From Actinomycetes bacterium (GTDB lineage: Bacteria; Actinomycetota; Acidimicrobiia; Acidimicrobiales; UBA8190), in assembly GCA_021798135.1 (NCBI GenBank), contig JAJZYI010000025.1, positions 1 through 19,456 on the forward strand: DNA of 19,456 nt. Direction: 5' to 3'. Made by a program: the position numbers and the translations under genes. Below are positions 1-9,201 of this stretch, one piece after another (the first letter of the stretch is position 1; every line of letters starts with the position of its first letter). Under the pieces are notes generated by a model. The model ran no database searches. It saw only the letters and a list, made by a program, of their open reading frames with translations, and was not told where the DNA came from.

Positions 1-100
1 GGGCACTGCGGCCCGGCCGCCAGGTGGGCACTGCGGCCCGGCCGCCAGGTGGGCACTGCGGCCCGGCCGCCAGGTGGGCACTGCGGCCCGGCCGCCAGGC
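1..100. repeat. 25-bp tandem repeat array, four copies
   Basis: Four head-to-tail copies of a 25-bp unit begin at 1, 26, 51 and 76. Each starts GGGCACTGCGG and ends CCGCCAGGT; the last copy decays near position 99. The array may extend beyond the window on the left. The period is not a multiple of three and there are no spacers, so this is a minisatellite-type array and not a CRISPR. It lies beyond the 3' end of the lipase gene. No gene is supported in 1-164. Confidence 0.9.
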
Positions 101-115
101 GGGGTGTGTGCCGGT

Positions 116-155
116 GGTGCCGGCGGGCGGCCGCAGTGGCCGGCCCGCCGGCACC
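116..155 (-). terminator. Strong hairpin downstream of the lipase gene
   Basis: A perfect 13-bp inverted repeat, GGTGCCGGCGGGC at 116-128 and its complement at 143-155, encloses a further 4-bp GGCC stem (129-132 with 138-141), leaving a GCAGT loop and a one-base bulge. It sits about 10 bp past the lipase stop codon. There is no T-tract, so it is either a GC-rich actinobacterial-style terminator or a 3'-end stabilising hairpin. Confidence 0.55.
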
Positions 156-164
156 GTCCGGCCG

Positions 165-1625
165 CTACAGGCTGGTGCCGTTGGTCGTGCAGCTGTTCGT
201 GGGCTGGTCGCCGGCCAGGCGCTGGGCGATGAACGTCAGCGCGGCGCCCTGCGCCTCGAACAGGGTGAGGGCGTGCTCGCCCGGGAACGTGGCCGACTGG
301 ATCACGGTGCCGTCGCTGCACAGCGTGGCGTAGACCTGGTCCTCCACGCTGGTCGGGATGATCTCGTCCACGTCGCCGCGGTACATGAACGTCGGCACGT
401 CGATCGTGGCGCCGGGCTGGCCCGGGCTGTTCTGCAGCAGGTCGGCCTGCCAGTTGCCGAGCTTCAGCACCTGCTGGAGGGTCAAGCCGCCCGTCGTGAC
501 CTGGCTGATCCTCATCCCGGCGCCGTCGATGATGTCGCCGGCGACGCAGGCGGTGTCGAGCTTGGCGACCAGCTGCTGCCCCGTGGCGTTGAGGAGGCTC
601 GTGAAGGGCAGGTCGGGGTACGCGTTCGCCATCCCGATGATGGCGATCCCGGCGAGACCGGCGAAGGCGCCGCCGTCGAGGGACTCGCCGACCTGGATCA
701 GGTTGCCCGGGACGCCGCCGGCGGCCACGCCGACCAGGTCGACCTTGGGCTGGTACGAAGGCCACAGCTGGCCGGCCCAGGTGGCGGCGCCGCCGCCCTG
801 CGAGTAGCCCCACACCACCGTGGGAGCGGAGAACGACAGCCCCGAGCCCGGGATCTGGGCCCCGACGCGGGCCATGTCCAGGACGGCGTGGCCCTCGGAC
901 AGCCCGGCGACGTACGTGGCCGGCGGCGTGTCGGTGGTGCCGCTCCACTGGTAGTCGGTGGCGACGACCGCGTAGCCCTTGGCCACGGTGGCGTCGATGT
1001 TGACGGACTCGTACTCGCTGTTGGTGCCGAACAGCTTGGACGGCGCGCAGGACGGTCCGATGCCCTGGGTGCCGACGGCGTAGTCGACCACCGGTCGGGG
1101 GCCCGGACCGGGCCACGGGGCCGTGGGCACGATGACGGTGCCGGTCACGACGTCGGGCTTCCCCTGGGCGTCGGTGGACACGTAGGCGACCGTCCAGTCG
1201 GTCGTGTTCGGCAGGGCGGTCGCGTCCGACGGCGCCGGCTCGTAGTAGAGGAGCTGGCCGTGGACCGACCCGGCCGGCGCGCTGGGCACGTCGTAGAACG
1301 ACCCGTTGGGCCCGGGTCCCTGCACGGCCGCCGGGTACGGGTCCGGCTGCGGCGCAGGACTGCTGCCGCCGCTGCCCGTACCCCCGCCGCTGCCGGTCGT
1401 GGTGCAGGCGGCGAGGACCAGCCCGAGCGACAGCACCGCCGCCGCTGCCCTGGCACCGTCGCGCCGCCATCGTCCGGCGCCGGCTCGCCGCCACTGTCCG
1501 GCGCCGGCTCGCCGTGCCCACCCGTGGTCGCCGACGCCGCCGGCCCCGCCGCCGTGCTGGGCGTGGCGCCCCGCGGGCGCGGCAGCGCTGTCGCATGCCG
1601 GTCGCCCGGCCGTGGTCCCCCTCAT
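165..1625 (-). CDS. Secreted lipoprotein lipase (secretory lipase, LIP-type alpha/beta hydrolase)
   Basis: This 486-aa protein is probably an extracytoplasmic ester or triacylglycerol hydrolase tethered to the membrane by a lipid anchor. A hydrophobic stretch (about residues 60-73) ends in the lipobox LVLAAC, with Cys74 as the likely lipidated residue. A Gly/Ser/Pro linker follows. The mature part shows a nucleophile elbow G-Y-S-Q-G with Ser275, a likely acid around Asp418/Asp420 in YRGDVDEIIP, and a likely catalytic His451 in PGEHALT, as in the secretory lipase family (PF03583-like). The ATG at 1623-1625 was chosen because GGAGGGGG lies 5 nt upstream. That leaves an unusually long, Arg/Gly-rich stretch of about 60 residues before the signal core, including a duplicated RAGAGxWR segment. 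A later start would give a normal signal peptide, but no in-frame ATG is apparent there. The gene lies downstream of tetR with an operator-like palindrome in between. The substrate cannot be told from the sequence. Confidence 0.85.
   Translation of the reverse strand: MRGTTAGRPACDSAAAPAGRHAQHGGGAGGVGDHGWARRAGAGQWRRAGAGRWRRDGARAAAAVLSLGLVLAACTTTGSGGGTGSGGSSPAPQPDPYPAAVQGPGPNGSFYDVPSAPAGSVHGQLLYYEPAPSDATALPNTTDWTVAYVSTDAQGKPDVVTGTVIVPTAPWPGPGPRPVVDYAVGTQGIGPSCAPSKLFGTNSEYESVNIDATVAKGYAVVATDYQWSGTTDTPPATYVAGLSEGHAVLDMARVGAQIPGSGLSFSAPTVVWGYSQGGGAATWAGQLWPSYQPKVDLVGVAAGGVPGNLIQVGESLDGGAFAGLAGIAIIGMANAYPDLPFTSLLNATGQQLVAKLDTACVAGDIIDGAGMRISQVTTGGLTLQQVLKLGNWQADLLQNSPGQPGATIDVPTFMYRGDVDEIIPTSVEDQVYATLCSDGTVIQSATFPGEHALTLFEAQGAALTFIAQRLAGDQPTNSCTTNGTSL
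1463..1510 (-). repeat. 24-bp direct duplication in the lipase N-terminus
   Basis: Two near-identical 24-bp units, each containing TCCGGCGCCGGCTC, encode the repeated RAGAGxWR residues just before the signal-peptide core. The period keeps the reading frame. Confidence 0.75.
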
Positions 1626-1689
1626 GTGGTCCCCCTCCGTCTCCCCGCACGCCGCTGGCGGCCCTCCCGGCCGCCGGGGTCCGGCGCAC

Positions 1690-1713
1690 GGAATTCAGAC
1701 TGACATGAATTCC
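1690..1713. promoter_or_regulatory. Candidate TetR operator (perfect palindrome)
   Basis: GGAATTCA, an 8-bp spacer and TGAATTCC form a perfect inverted repeat with 8-bp arms. It is AT-rich compared with its surroundings and lies in the 110-bp gap between the tetR stop and the lipase start. Size and symmetry match typical TetR-family operators. Its position suggests that the adjacent TetR protein controls the lipase promoter. Binding is inferred, and I could not assign confident -35/-10 boxes. Confidence 0.5.
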
Positions 1714-1735
1714 TGGCCGCGGGCAAGCATCGCCT

Positions 1736-2419
1736 TCACGGCCGCAGCAGCGTCCCGTCGATGAGCAGGTCGAGCGCGTCGAGCATGGGGAGGAACGGCA
1801 CGTCGGGGTCGAGGCTGGCCAGGCCGAGGCCCATCCCGACCGTCTGCAGCAGGGCGGCCGCCGCGTCGCTGCCGATCGAGCGGGAGAGCTCGCCGCTCTC
1901 GACGGCCTGGTCGACGAGCAGGCGGTTCATGGCGAGGGCTGCCGAACCGATGGCGGCGAGGTCCTCGGCGCCGAAGGCGCCCTGGTCCGGCGGCTCGCCC
2001 CGGCGGGCGTCGCGCGACGCGGCGATGCCCTCGAGCATGACGACGGCGATGAACGGCAGGACGTGGGGCCGCTCGGCATACAGGTTCCGGTAGAGGTCGA
2101 CGAACCCGTGCAGCCGCCGCCGGAGGTCGCCCGGCACCAGCACGCGGGCGGCGACGGCGGCGACGTAGTCGTCGAAGACGGCGTCGGTGGCGGCCCGGAA
2201 CAGGGCCCGCTTGGACGGGAAGTAGTGGTAGATCGACCGTGCCGCGAGCCCGAGCTCCCGTGCCAGCTGCTCCACCGACAGGCCGCTGTAGCCCAGCTCG
2301 CCGAAGCGCCGCTGGGCGGCCGCCAGGATCCGCTCCCGGGTGCCGGGCCCCGCCGAGGCCGGCGGGCGGCCGCGCCGCCGGTGGCCGCCGGGGGGCTGCG
2401 ATGGCTCGGCGTCTGCCAC
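1736..2419 (-). CDS. TetR-family transcriptional regulator
   Basis: This 227-aa one-component repressor has the canonical N-terminal TetR DNA-binding domain. After a basic/Pro-rich lead (residues 1-27), TRERILAAAQRRFGELGYSG forms helix 1 and the turn. SVEQLARELGLAARSIYHYF (about 49-68) is the helix-turn-helix, followed by the usual SKRALF. The C-terminal helical domain (about 80-225) would bind the ligand and mediate dimerisation. The start is a GTG at 2417-2419 with no clear Shine-Dalgarno sequence. The gene begins 30 bp after the ettA stop on the same strand and ends 110 bp before the lipase start, where a palindrome lies. Control of the lipase is likely; control of other lipid genes cannot be judged. 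The ligand is unknown. Confidence 0.9.
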   Translation of the reverse strand: MADAEPSQPPGGHRRRGRPPASAGPGTRERILAAAQRRFGELGYSGLSVEQLARELGLAARSIYHYFPSKRALFRAATDAVFDDYVAAVAARVLVPGDLRRRLHGFVDLYRNLYAERPHVLPFIAVVMLEGIAASRDARRGEPPDQGAFGAEDLAAIGSAALAMNRLLVDQAVESGELSRSIGSDAAAALLQTVGMGLGLASLDPDVPFLPMLDALDLLIDGTLLRP

Positions 2420-2449
2420 CGGGGGACCGTACCGCGCGCCGGGCGCCGC

Positions 2450-4129
<1,680 letters not shown>

Positions 4130-4146
4130 GCCCGCCAGTCTGGCGC

Positions 4147-4305
4147 GGCGACGGGGTGCCGGTGCACGGCCGGCGACGGGGTGCCTGTGCACGGCCGGCG
4201 ACGGGGTGCCTGTGCACGGCCGGCGACGGGGTGCCTGTGCACGGCCGGCGACGCGGTGCCTGTGCACGGCCGGCGACGGGGTGCCGGTGCACGGACGGCG
4301 ACGCC
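4147..4305. repeat. 25-bp tandem repeat array upstream of ettA
   Basis: About 6.4 copies of a 25-bp unit, recognisable by ACGGGGTGCCTGTGCACGGC, repeat with register points at 4151, 4176, 4201, 4226, 4251, 4276 and 4301. Copies differ by one or two bases (GCCGGTGCAC for GCCTGTGCAC; ACGCGG for ACGGGG). The array fills the gap between the Sir2 stop and the ettA start, so it lies in the ettA leader or promoter region. With a period of 25, each copy shifts frame by one, and the array is stop-free in several frames. Confidence 0.9.
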
Positions 4306-4337
4306 GGCGGGGGCGGGTGAGGCCCGAAGTGCGGCCG

Positions 4338-5222
4338 TCAGGCCCCGACGACCTCCGGCAGCAGGTCGCTGATCGGCCCGCGCACGACCTCGTCGGCGAG
4401 GTCGTCCATGTCGGTGGGACCGCCGTTCACGATGACCACCGCAGCGCCGGCGCGCTTCGCCAGGGGGACCAGCGCTGCGGCGGGGTAGACCGACAGCGTG
4501 GAGCCGACCGCCAGGAGCAGGTCGCAGCGCCCCGCGGCGCGTTCGGCCCGCTGCAGGTCCTCGGCGACGAGAGGCTGGCCGAAGCTGATGGTCGCCGACT
4601 TGACCAGGCCGCCGCACGTCCCGCCGTCCGCCGGTTCGGTGCAGCGCGGGTCGGTGTCCCCGGCGCGCACCCTGGCCAGCACCTCCTCCATCGGCCAGCG
4701 TGCCCCGCACCGCAGGCACGCCGCCGTGCGGGTGGTGCCGTGGATCTCCACCACCCGAGCGGGGGTGTGGCCCGCCAGCAGGTGCAGGCCGTCGGTGTTC
4801 TGGGTGACGAGCAGGTCGAGGGTGCCGCGGCGCTCCAGCTCGACCAGGGCGAGGTGCCCCGCGTTCGGCATCGCCGTGTCGACCGGCGAGGCCAGGCGCG
4901 TCTGCCATGCCCGGCGGCGCACGGCCGGGTCGCTCACGAAGTGCTCGATCGAGGAGAGCTTCTCCGCCTCGGGATCGCGGGTCCACACCCCGTGCGGTCC
5001 GCGGAAGTCCGGTATGCCCGAGTCCGTCGAGATGCCGGCGCCGGTGAGCACCAGGATCGCCGATGCCTTGGCCACCAGCCGCCGCGCCCGGGTCCCGTCG
5101 GGTGCGGCGCGATCGGGTCCAGGGCGAGCGCCTGCGCGTGCTGCGGGCCCTGTGCCTGCTCCGGGCCCTGCGCCTGCGCTCGCCCGGTGCGGCGCCCCGG
5201 TCCATCGGTCGTGACCGGCCAT
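4338..5222 (-). CDS. Sir2-family NAD-dependent protein deacylase (sirtuin)
   Basis: This 294-aa protein removes acyl groups from lysines using NAD. Visible motifs in order are LTGAGIS (59-65) and GIPDFRG (69-75) of the NAD site, TQNTDGLH (140-147), and the catalytic His161 in EIHG. A zinc-binding set follows: Cys169/Cys172 and Cys194/Cys203. Then come SFGQPL (213-218), where many sirtuins have FGE, VGSTLSVYPAA, and the closing NAD-ribose segment IVNGG. The first 45 residues are Ala/Gly/Pro/Arg-rich and low complexity, so translation may begin later than the ATG at 5220-5222. No good Shine-Dalgarno site is visible for either choice. The gene is divergent from the MFS gene, with about 30 bp between their likely starts. 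Targets are unknown; acyl-CoA synthetases are common sirtuin substrates and one is encoded nearby, but that link is only suggestive. Confidence 0.9.
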   Translation of the reverse strand: MAGHDRWTGAPHRASAGAGPGAGTGPAARAGARPGPDRAAPDGTRARRLVAKASAILVLTGAGISTDSGIPDFRGPHGVWTRDPEAEKLSSIEHFVSDPAVRRRAWQTRLASPVDTAMPNAGHLALVELERRGTLDLLVTQNTDGLHLLAGHTPARVVEIHGTTRTAACLRCGARWPMEEVLARVRAGDTDPRCTEPADGGTCGGLVKSATISFGQPLVAEDLQRAERAAGRCDLLLAVGSTLSVYPAAALVPLAKRAGAAVVIVNGGPTDMDDLADEVVRGPISDLLPEVVGA

Positions 5223-5253
5223 CGTGCCAGTGTCGCGCCGGGAGCCCGTTAGC

Positions 5254-6657
5254 GTGCGCAGGGTGATGCCGTCGTCGCTGCGACCGCTGCGGTCCAGGAA
5301 CTTCGCCATGCTGTGGTCCGCGGCGCTGGTGTCGAACGTCGGCACCTGGATGCAGACCGTCGCCCTCGGCTACGTCGTCACCCGCAACACGCACAACCCG
5401 CTGTGGACGGGTGTGGTGGCGGCCGCTGCGTTCGTGCCCATCGGGCTGCTCTCGCCGGTGGGTGGGGCGCTGGCCGATCGGCTCGACCGGCGACGCTGGC
5501 TCATGGCCACCACCGTCGCTGAGGCGGCGTTCGCCGCCCTGCTGGCGCTCCTGTCGGCCAGCGGCCACGAGCAGCCCTGGCTGCTCACCCTGGTCGCCCT
5601 GGCCGGGGGGTGCGCGTCCGCCATCGGCTTTCCCACCTACCAGGCGATGCTGCCCGACCTGGTGGAGCAGCAGGACCTGCTGGCGGCCGTGTCGCTGTCG
5701 TCCGCCCAGTTCAACCTGGGCCGTGTCATCGGCCCGGCGCTCGCCGGCGTGGTCCTGGTGGCCGGCGGCGTGGCCTGGGCGTTCGCCGCCAACGCGGTGT
5801 CGTTCGGGGCGGTGGTCGTCGCCCTGGCGCTGGTCAGGCTCCCGAGGCACGAGCGGCCGCCTGCTGCCGAGACCCTGTGGTCCCGCCTGGTCGAGGGGGC
5901 GCGCACCACGGTCGCGGAGCCGGGATGCCGCGCCGCGGTGGTGCTGATCGGCGTGGTCGCCCTCGTCGGGTCGCCGTTCATCGCCCTGGTGCCGGCCATG
6001 GCGGTGGACGCGCTGCACCGCGGCGCGACGGGCACGTCCGTCCTCGTCACCGGGCAGGGGGTCGGGGCCGTGGTCGGAGCGCTGGCCCTGGCGCCCCTGG
6101 CCGTGGCGCTCGGCCGTGGCCGACTCGTGCGGCGCGCCCTGCTGGCCTTCCCCGTCGCCCTCGCTGCCTACGGCGTTGCCGGCGGCCTGTGGACCGAGGC
6201 CCTCGCCATCGCCGTCGTGGGCGCCTGCTACATCGGCGTGCTGTCGGGCCTCAACACCGTGGTGCAGCTCCGGGCCCCGAGCGCTGCCCGGGGGCGGGTC
6301 CTCGGCATCTACATGATGGCGCTCGGCACGATCTACCCGGTGGGCGCCATCGTCGAGGGGGCGATCGCGCGGCCGCTGGGCATCCGGGCCGTGACGGTGG
6401 GGGCCGGCGTGGCCCTGCTCGCCCTGCTGGCGGTGATCGGGCTGGTCCGCCGGTCGTGGCTGGTCGCACTGGACGACCCGGAGCCGGTGCCGGTGGTGGC
6501 TCCCGACCCGGGCGGGCCGGAAACGGGTGCGCCCAGCGTGGTGCCGGTGGCAGGCGGGCCGGAGGCGGGTGCGCCCGGCGCGGTGCCGGTGGCGAGCGAT
6601 GTCGCCCCGGGGCGGGCCGTGCCGGCCCGGCGGGAGCTCCCGGGAGCCGTCCGGTGA
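5254..6657 (+). CDS. MFS transporter (MFS_3 / EntS-like exporter type)
   Basis: This integral membrane protein of about 467 aa is predicted to have 12 helices. It opens with SLRPLRSRNFAMLWSAALVSNVGTWMQ-type sequence, typical of MFS_3 exporters related to EntS. The loop after helix 2 carries GGALADRLDRR, the hallmark MFS motif-A position. Further hydrophobic segments run to about residue 410. The cytoplasmic tail of about 60 residues is Pro/Gly/Ala/Val-rich and contains a duplicated 14-aa unit. I chose the GTG at 5254 because GGGAG lies 8 nt upstream; in-frame alternatives are GTG 5224, GTG 5263 and ATG 5266. The stop overlaps the ligase start by 4 bp (GTGA), so the two genes are translationally coupled. 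Export of a product of, or related to, the ligase is possible. The substrate cannot be named. Confidence 0.85.
   Translation: MRRVMPSSLRPLRSRNFAMLWSAALVSNVGTWMQTVALGYVVTRNTHNPLWTGVVAAAAFVPIGLLSPVGGALADRLDRRRWLMATTVAEAAFAALLALLSASGHEQPWLLTLVALAGGCASAIGFPTYQAMLPDLVEQQDLLAAVSLSSAQFNLGRVIGPALAGVVLVAGGVAWAFAANAVSFGAVVVALALVRLPRHERPPAAETLWSRLVEGARTTVAEPGCRAAVVLIGVVALVGSPFIALVPAMAVDALHRGATGTSVLVTGQGVGAVVGALALAPLAVALGRGRLVRRALLAFPVALAAYGVAGGLWTEALAIAVVGACYIGVLSGLNTVVQLRAPSAARGRVLGIYMMALGTIYPVGAIVEGAIARPLGIRAVTVGAGVALLALLAVIGLVRRSWLVALDDPEPVPVVAPDPGGPETGAPSVVPVAGGPEAGAPGAVPVASDVAPGRAVPARRELPGAVR
6511..6594 (+). repeat. 42-bp in-frame duplication in the MFS C-terminal tail
   Basis: Two 42-bp units starting at 6511 and 6553 (GGCGGGCCGG...) encode GGPExGAPxxVPVA twice, in the disordered tail of the exporter. 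Confidence 0.8.
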
Positions 6658-8144
6658 GCAGTGCGGACGGGCCGGTGACGGTGGCCGAGGACGACGGCGG
6701 GCAGGTGCAGCTGGTCGACGCGGCCAGTGCCGAGGTGCTGCAACGGCGAGCCGCCGGCGCGCTGCGGGCTGCCGGTGCCCGCCCCGGCGACCGGGTGGCG
6801 TTCTGCCTGCCGTCGTCGGTCGGCCTGCTCGCCGCCGTCCTCGGCGCGCTGCGCACCGGCGTCGTGCCTGTCCTGCTCAACGCCACGCTCCTGCCGGCCG
6901 AGCGCGACGCGCTGGTGGCGGACTGCGACCCGGTCACGGTCGTGGACGACGAGGCCGCCCTGGCTCGGCTGGTGGCGGGGCCGCCGGTCGACCTGGCGCC
7001 GGTGCCGCTGGCCAGGCCGATGCACTACACCTCCGGCACGACGGGCCGGGCCAAGGGGGTCTGGACGGGCGTCCTCGACGAGGACGAGGCGCGCGCACTG
7101 TTCGACGACGAGGCCGACCTCTGGGGGTTCGACTCGTCCGACGTCCACCTGGTCTGCTCGCCCATGTACCACTCGGTGTCGGTCCGCTTCGCCGCCGGCA
7201 CGCTGCTCCGTGGCGGGCGGCTGGTGGTGCTGCGGCGGTTCGACGCGGACGTGGCGGCCAGGGCGGTGGCGCGCCACCGGCCGACGACGACGTTCCTCGC
7301 TCCCACGTCGCTCGGTCGTCTGCTGCGCGCCGCCGCGCTGCCGGACAGGCTGCAAGGGCTGCGGCTGCTGGTCCACGCCGGGTCGCCGTGCCCGGCGCCG
7401 GTGAAGCGCGAGGCCATGGACCGGACCGAGCCGGGTGCGGTGTGGGAGTTCTACGGCTCCACGGAGGGCCAGTTCACCGCGTGCTCGCCGGAGGAGTGGT
7501 TGGACCGGCCCGGAACGGTGGGCCGGGCCCGCCCCGGCCGCCGCCTCGCCGTCGACCCGGACGGCACGGTGTGGTGCCACGCGCCGGGGTACGCCCGGTT
7601 CAGCTACTGGAACCGCCCTGAGGCGACTGCAGCTGCGTGGCGCGGTGACGCGTTCACCGTCGGCGATCTCGGGCGCCTCGACGAGGACGGCTACCTGTAC
7701 CTGGACGGGCGGCGCGACGACCTGGTCATCACCGGGGGTGTCAACGTCTATCCCGTGGAGGTCGAGGCCGCGCTGGCCGACGTGCCGGGCGTGGAGCAGG
7801 TGGCGGTCTTCGGTGCCCCCGACCCGGACTGGGGCCAGCGGGTGTGCGCCGCGGTGGTGGGCACGGCGTCGGTCGGCGAGCTGCGGCGCCGGGCCGAGGA
7901 GCGGCTGGCACCCTACAAGCGACCCAAGGAGTACCTGCGCGTCGACGCCATTCCTCACACCGCCACCGGCAAGGTCCGTCGCAGCCGGCTCGCCGGCGAC
8001 CTCGGGCTCCAGGCGCCGGCCGGTGCCGGCGGGGTCGAGGGTGGCGGCCGGGTCGACGGTGCCGGTGGGGTCGGCGGTGCCGGTGGGGTCGGCGGTGCCG
8101 GTGGGGTCGGCGCCGGGAAGGCCGTCGGACCGGCGGGGACCTGA
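6654..8144 (+). CDS. AMP-binding acyl-CoA synthetase / acyl-AMP ligase
   Basis: This 496-aa enzyme of the ANL superfamily activates a carboxylic acid with ATP to an acyl-AMP, then normally forms the CoA thioester. Motifs are the P-loop YTSGTTGRAKG (125-135), the adenine-site YGSTEGQ (267-273), GDLGRLDEDGYLYLDGRRDD with the ribose-binding aspartates (337-356), the hinge GGVNVYPVEVEAAL (361-374), and the catalytic lysine Lys440 in TATGK. The N-terminal part is compact; the catalytic core ends near residue 453. A Gly/Val/Ala-rich tail of about 45 residues made of five 18-bp units follows. The GTG start at 6654 overlaps the MFS stop as GTGA and has GGGAG 7 nt upstream. The acid substrate is unknown; a fatty or aromatic acid fits the family. 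Confidence 0.88.
   Translation: MSSADGPVTVAEDDGGQVQLVDAASAEVLQRRAAGALRAAGARPGDRVAFCLPSSVGLLAAVLGALRTGVVPVLLNATLLPAERDALVADCDPVTVVDDEAALARLVAGPPVDLAPVPLARPMHYTSGTTGRAKGVWTGVLDEDEARALFDDEADLWGFDSSDVHLVCSPMYHSVSVRFAAGTLLRGGRLVVLRRFDADVAARAVARHRPTTTFLAPTSLGRLLRAAALPDRLQGLRLLVHAGSPCPAPVKREAMDRTEPGAVWEFYGSTEGQFTACSPEEWLDRPGTVGRARPGRRLAVDPDGTVWCHAPGYARFSYWNRPEATAAAWRGDAFTVGDLGRLDEDGYLYLDGRRDDLVITGGVNVYPVEVEAALADVPGVEQVAVFGAPDPDWGQRVCAAVVGTASVGELRRRAEERLAPYKRPKEYLRVDAIPHTATGKVRRSRLAGDLGLQAPAGAGGVEGGGRVDGAGGVGGAGGVGGAGGVGAGKAVGPAGT
8022..8111 (+). repeat. 18-bp in-frame repeats in the ligase tail
   Basis: Five consecutive 18-bp units start at 8022, 8040, 8058, 8076 and 8094. The last three are identical (GGTGCCGGTGGGGTCGGC) and the first two are degenerate. 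They encode a GAGGVG-type glycine-rich C-terminal tail. Confidence 0.9.
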
Positions 8145-8178
8145 GGAGCGCGGGGCGCGGGTCCGGGCCGGGCTCGGG

Positions 8179-8634
8179 TCAGGCCTCGGCGACCTCGGGT
8201 GCGCCGTGGCCGGCGACGGTCGGTGCGCCAGCCTCGGCGGCGCGGATGTCCGCCTCGATCTTGGGCGTGGTGAGCCGCTCCATCACGAACGCGAGACCCG
8301 GGACGAACCCGGCGAGGACCACGGGGAGCAGCTTGCCGAACGACCACCGCACCCTGCGGGCCATGTCGTAGCCGGCGGCGAGGTAGACGATGTAGGCGAA
8401 GCCGTGGATCGGTCCCACGATCGCCACGACGGTGCTGTCGTGGGCGGCGTACTGCAGCGGCACGCCCACGCAGGCGAGCACCACCAGGCCGACGCCGACG
8501 ATGTACGCCATCACCCGGTAGCGCAGCAGCGCTCCGCGCATGGCCTTCGGGCTGAGCGAGCGGTCGGAGCCGCCCCAGCCGATGAGGGCCAGGGCCGTGG
8601 TGGTGGGCCGCTCGGCCCCGGGGCTGGTCACCAT
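8179..8634 (-). CDS. DUF3817-family integral membrane protein
   Basis: This 151-aa protein is predicted to have three membrane helices: about 42-60 (MAYIVGVGLVVLACVGVPL), 69-90 (VVAIVGPIHGFAYIVYLAAG) and 100-118 (FGKLLPVVLAGFVPGLAF). The central His77-Gly in a helix, the charged MARRVRW loop and the closing ERL segment resemble the small DUF3817 family common in actinobacteria and firmicutes. Its biochemical role is unknown. The ATG at 8632-8634 was chosen for GGGAGG 8 nt upstream. It overlaps the stop of the preceding minus-strand gene (ATGGTGA), so the pair is co-translated. The gene converges on the acyl-CoA ligase across 34 bp. Confidence 0.8.
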   Translation of the reverse strand: MVTSPGAERPTTTALALIGWGGSDRSLSPKAMRGALLRYRVMAYIVGVGLVVLACVGVPLQYAAHDSTVVAIVGPIHGFAYIVYLAAGYDMARRVRWSFGKLLPVVLAGFVPGLAFVMERLTTPKIEADIRAAEAGAPTVAGHGAPEVAEA

Positions 8635-9182
8635 GTCTTGCGCCTCCCACTGGCGTTCAGGGCGGCGAGGTAGCGGTTGTACTCCGCGAGGGCCGCGTCC
8701 TCGTCGTCGTCGCTGTTCCGGGTGCCGTCGGCGGCCGGGGCACTCCCAGCGGCCGGGTCGCCCGCTCCCGGGCACTGGCCTCCGGCGTCGCCCGCCGGGG
8801 GGACGCCCAGGAAGGCCTCGGCGCCGGCGACCACGCCAGCGGCGGCCTCGGCGGTGCCGCCGCTGCCGGTGGCTCCGGCCACGGCGGTGCTGCGGTGGTC
8901 GCGGCGCCGCGGCGGGGCCTGCAGGGCCCAGCCGACCGGTCGCTCCGCGTGCTGGGCCGCGGCGCGGGCCCGAGCCTCAGGACCGTCGGGCTGCTGGTGG
9001 ACCATCTTCCACCACACGAACACCGCGTAGGCCGCGAAGAACGGCCACTCGAAGGTGTACGCCCAGCTCAGGCTGTTGCCGCTGAGGGCCCGGTTGAGCT
9101 GCCACCAGGCGAGGCCCAGGAACGTCGGGACGACCGTGAGGACCACCAGGTGCAGGAGCAACGCTCGGCGGGTCACCCACAT
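8628..9182 (-). CDS. Two-helix membrane protein with a long acidic/Ala-rich tail, function unknown
   Basis: This 184-aa protein has an N-terminal hydrophobic helix (about 8-27, LLLHLVVLTVVPTFLGLAWW), the pattern WWQLNRALSGNSLSWAYTFEWP (26-47), and a second helix (about 47-60, FFAAYAVFVWWKMV). A QLxRA-GN-SW-Y-FEWP-FA pattern occurs in uncharacterised actinobacterial membrane proteins. Residues 65-165 look disordered. The end, DDDEDAALAEYNRYLAALNA, is an acidic amphipathic helix. Its stop overlaps the start of the DUF3817 gene by 7 bp, so the two probably work together in the membrane. ATG 9182 was used; GTG 9194 and GTG 9188 are in frame, and none has a clear ribosome-binding site. Confidence 0.7.
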   Translation of the reverse strand: MWVTRRALLLHLVVLTVVPTFLGLAWWQLNRALSGNSLSWAYTFEWPFFAAYAVFVWWKMVHQQPDGPEARARAAAQHAERPVGWALQAPPRRRDHRSTAVAGATGSGGTAEAAAGVVAGAEAFLGVPPAGDAGGQCPGAGDPAAGSAPAADGTRNSDDDEDAALAEYNRYLAALNASGRRKTW

Positions 9183-9201
9183 GCGCACGTTCACAAGGCT
9201 A

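Noticed and set aside
24..1703. Long plus-strand frame of 559 codons opposite the lipase
   Set aside because: Arg/Gly/Ala-rich antisense shadow with no family motifs; the minus-strand frame has a lipobox and catalytic motifs.
4147..4305. CRISPR array
   Set aside because: Copies are contiguous with no unique spacers and no cas genes are nearby.
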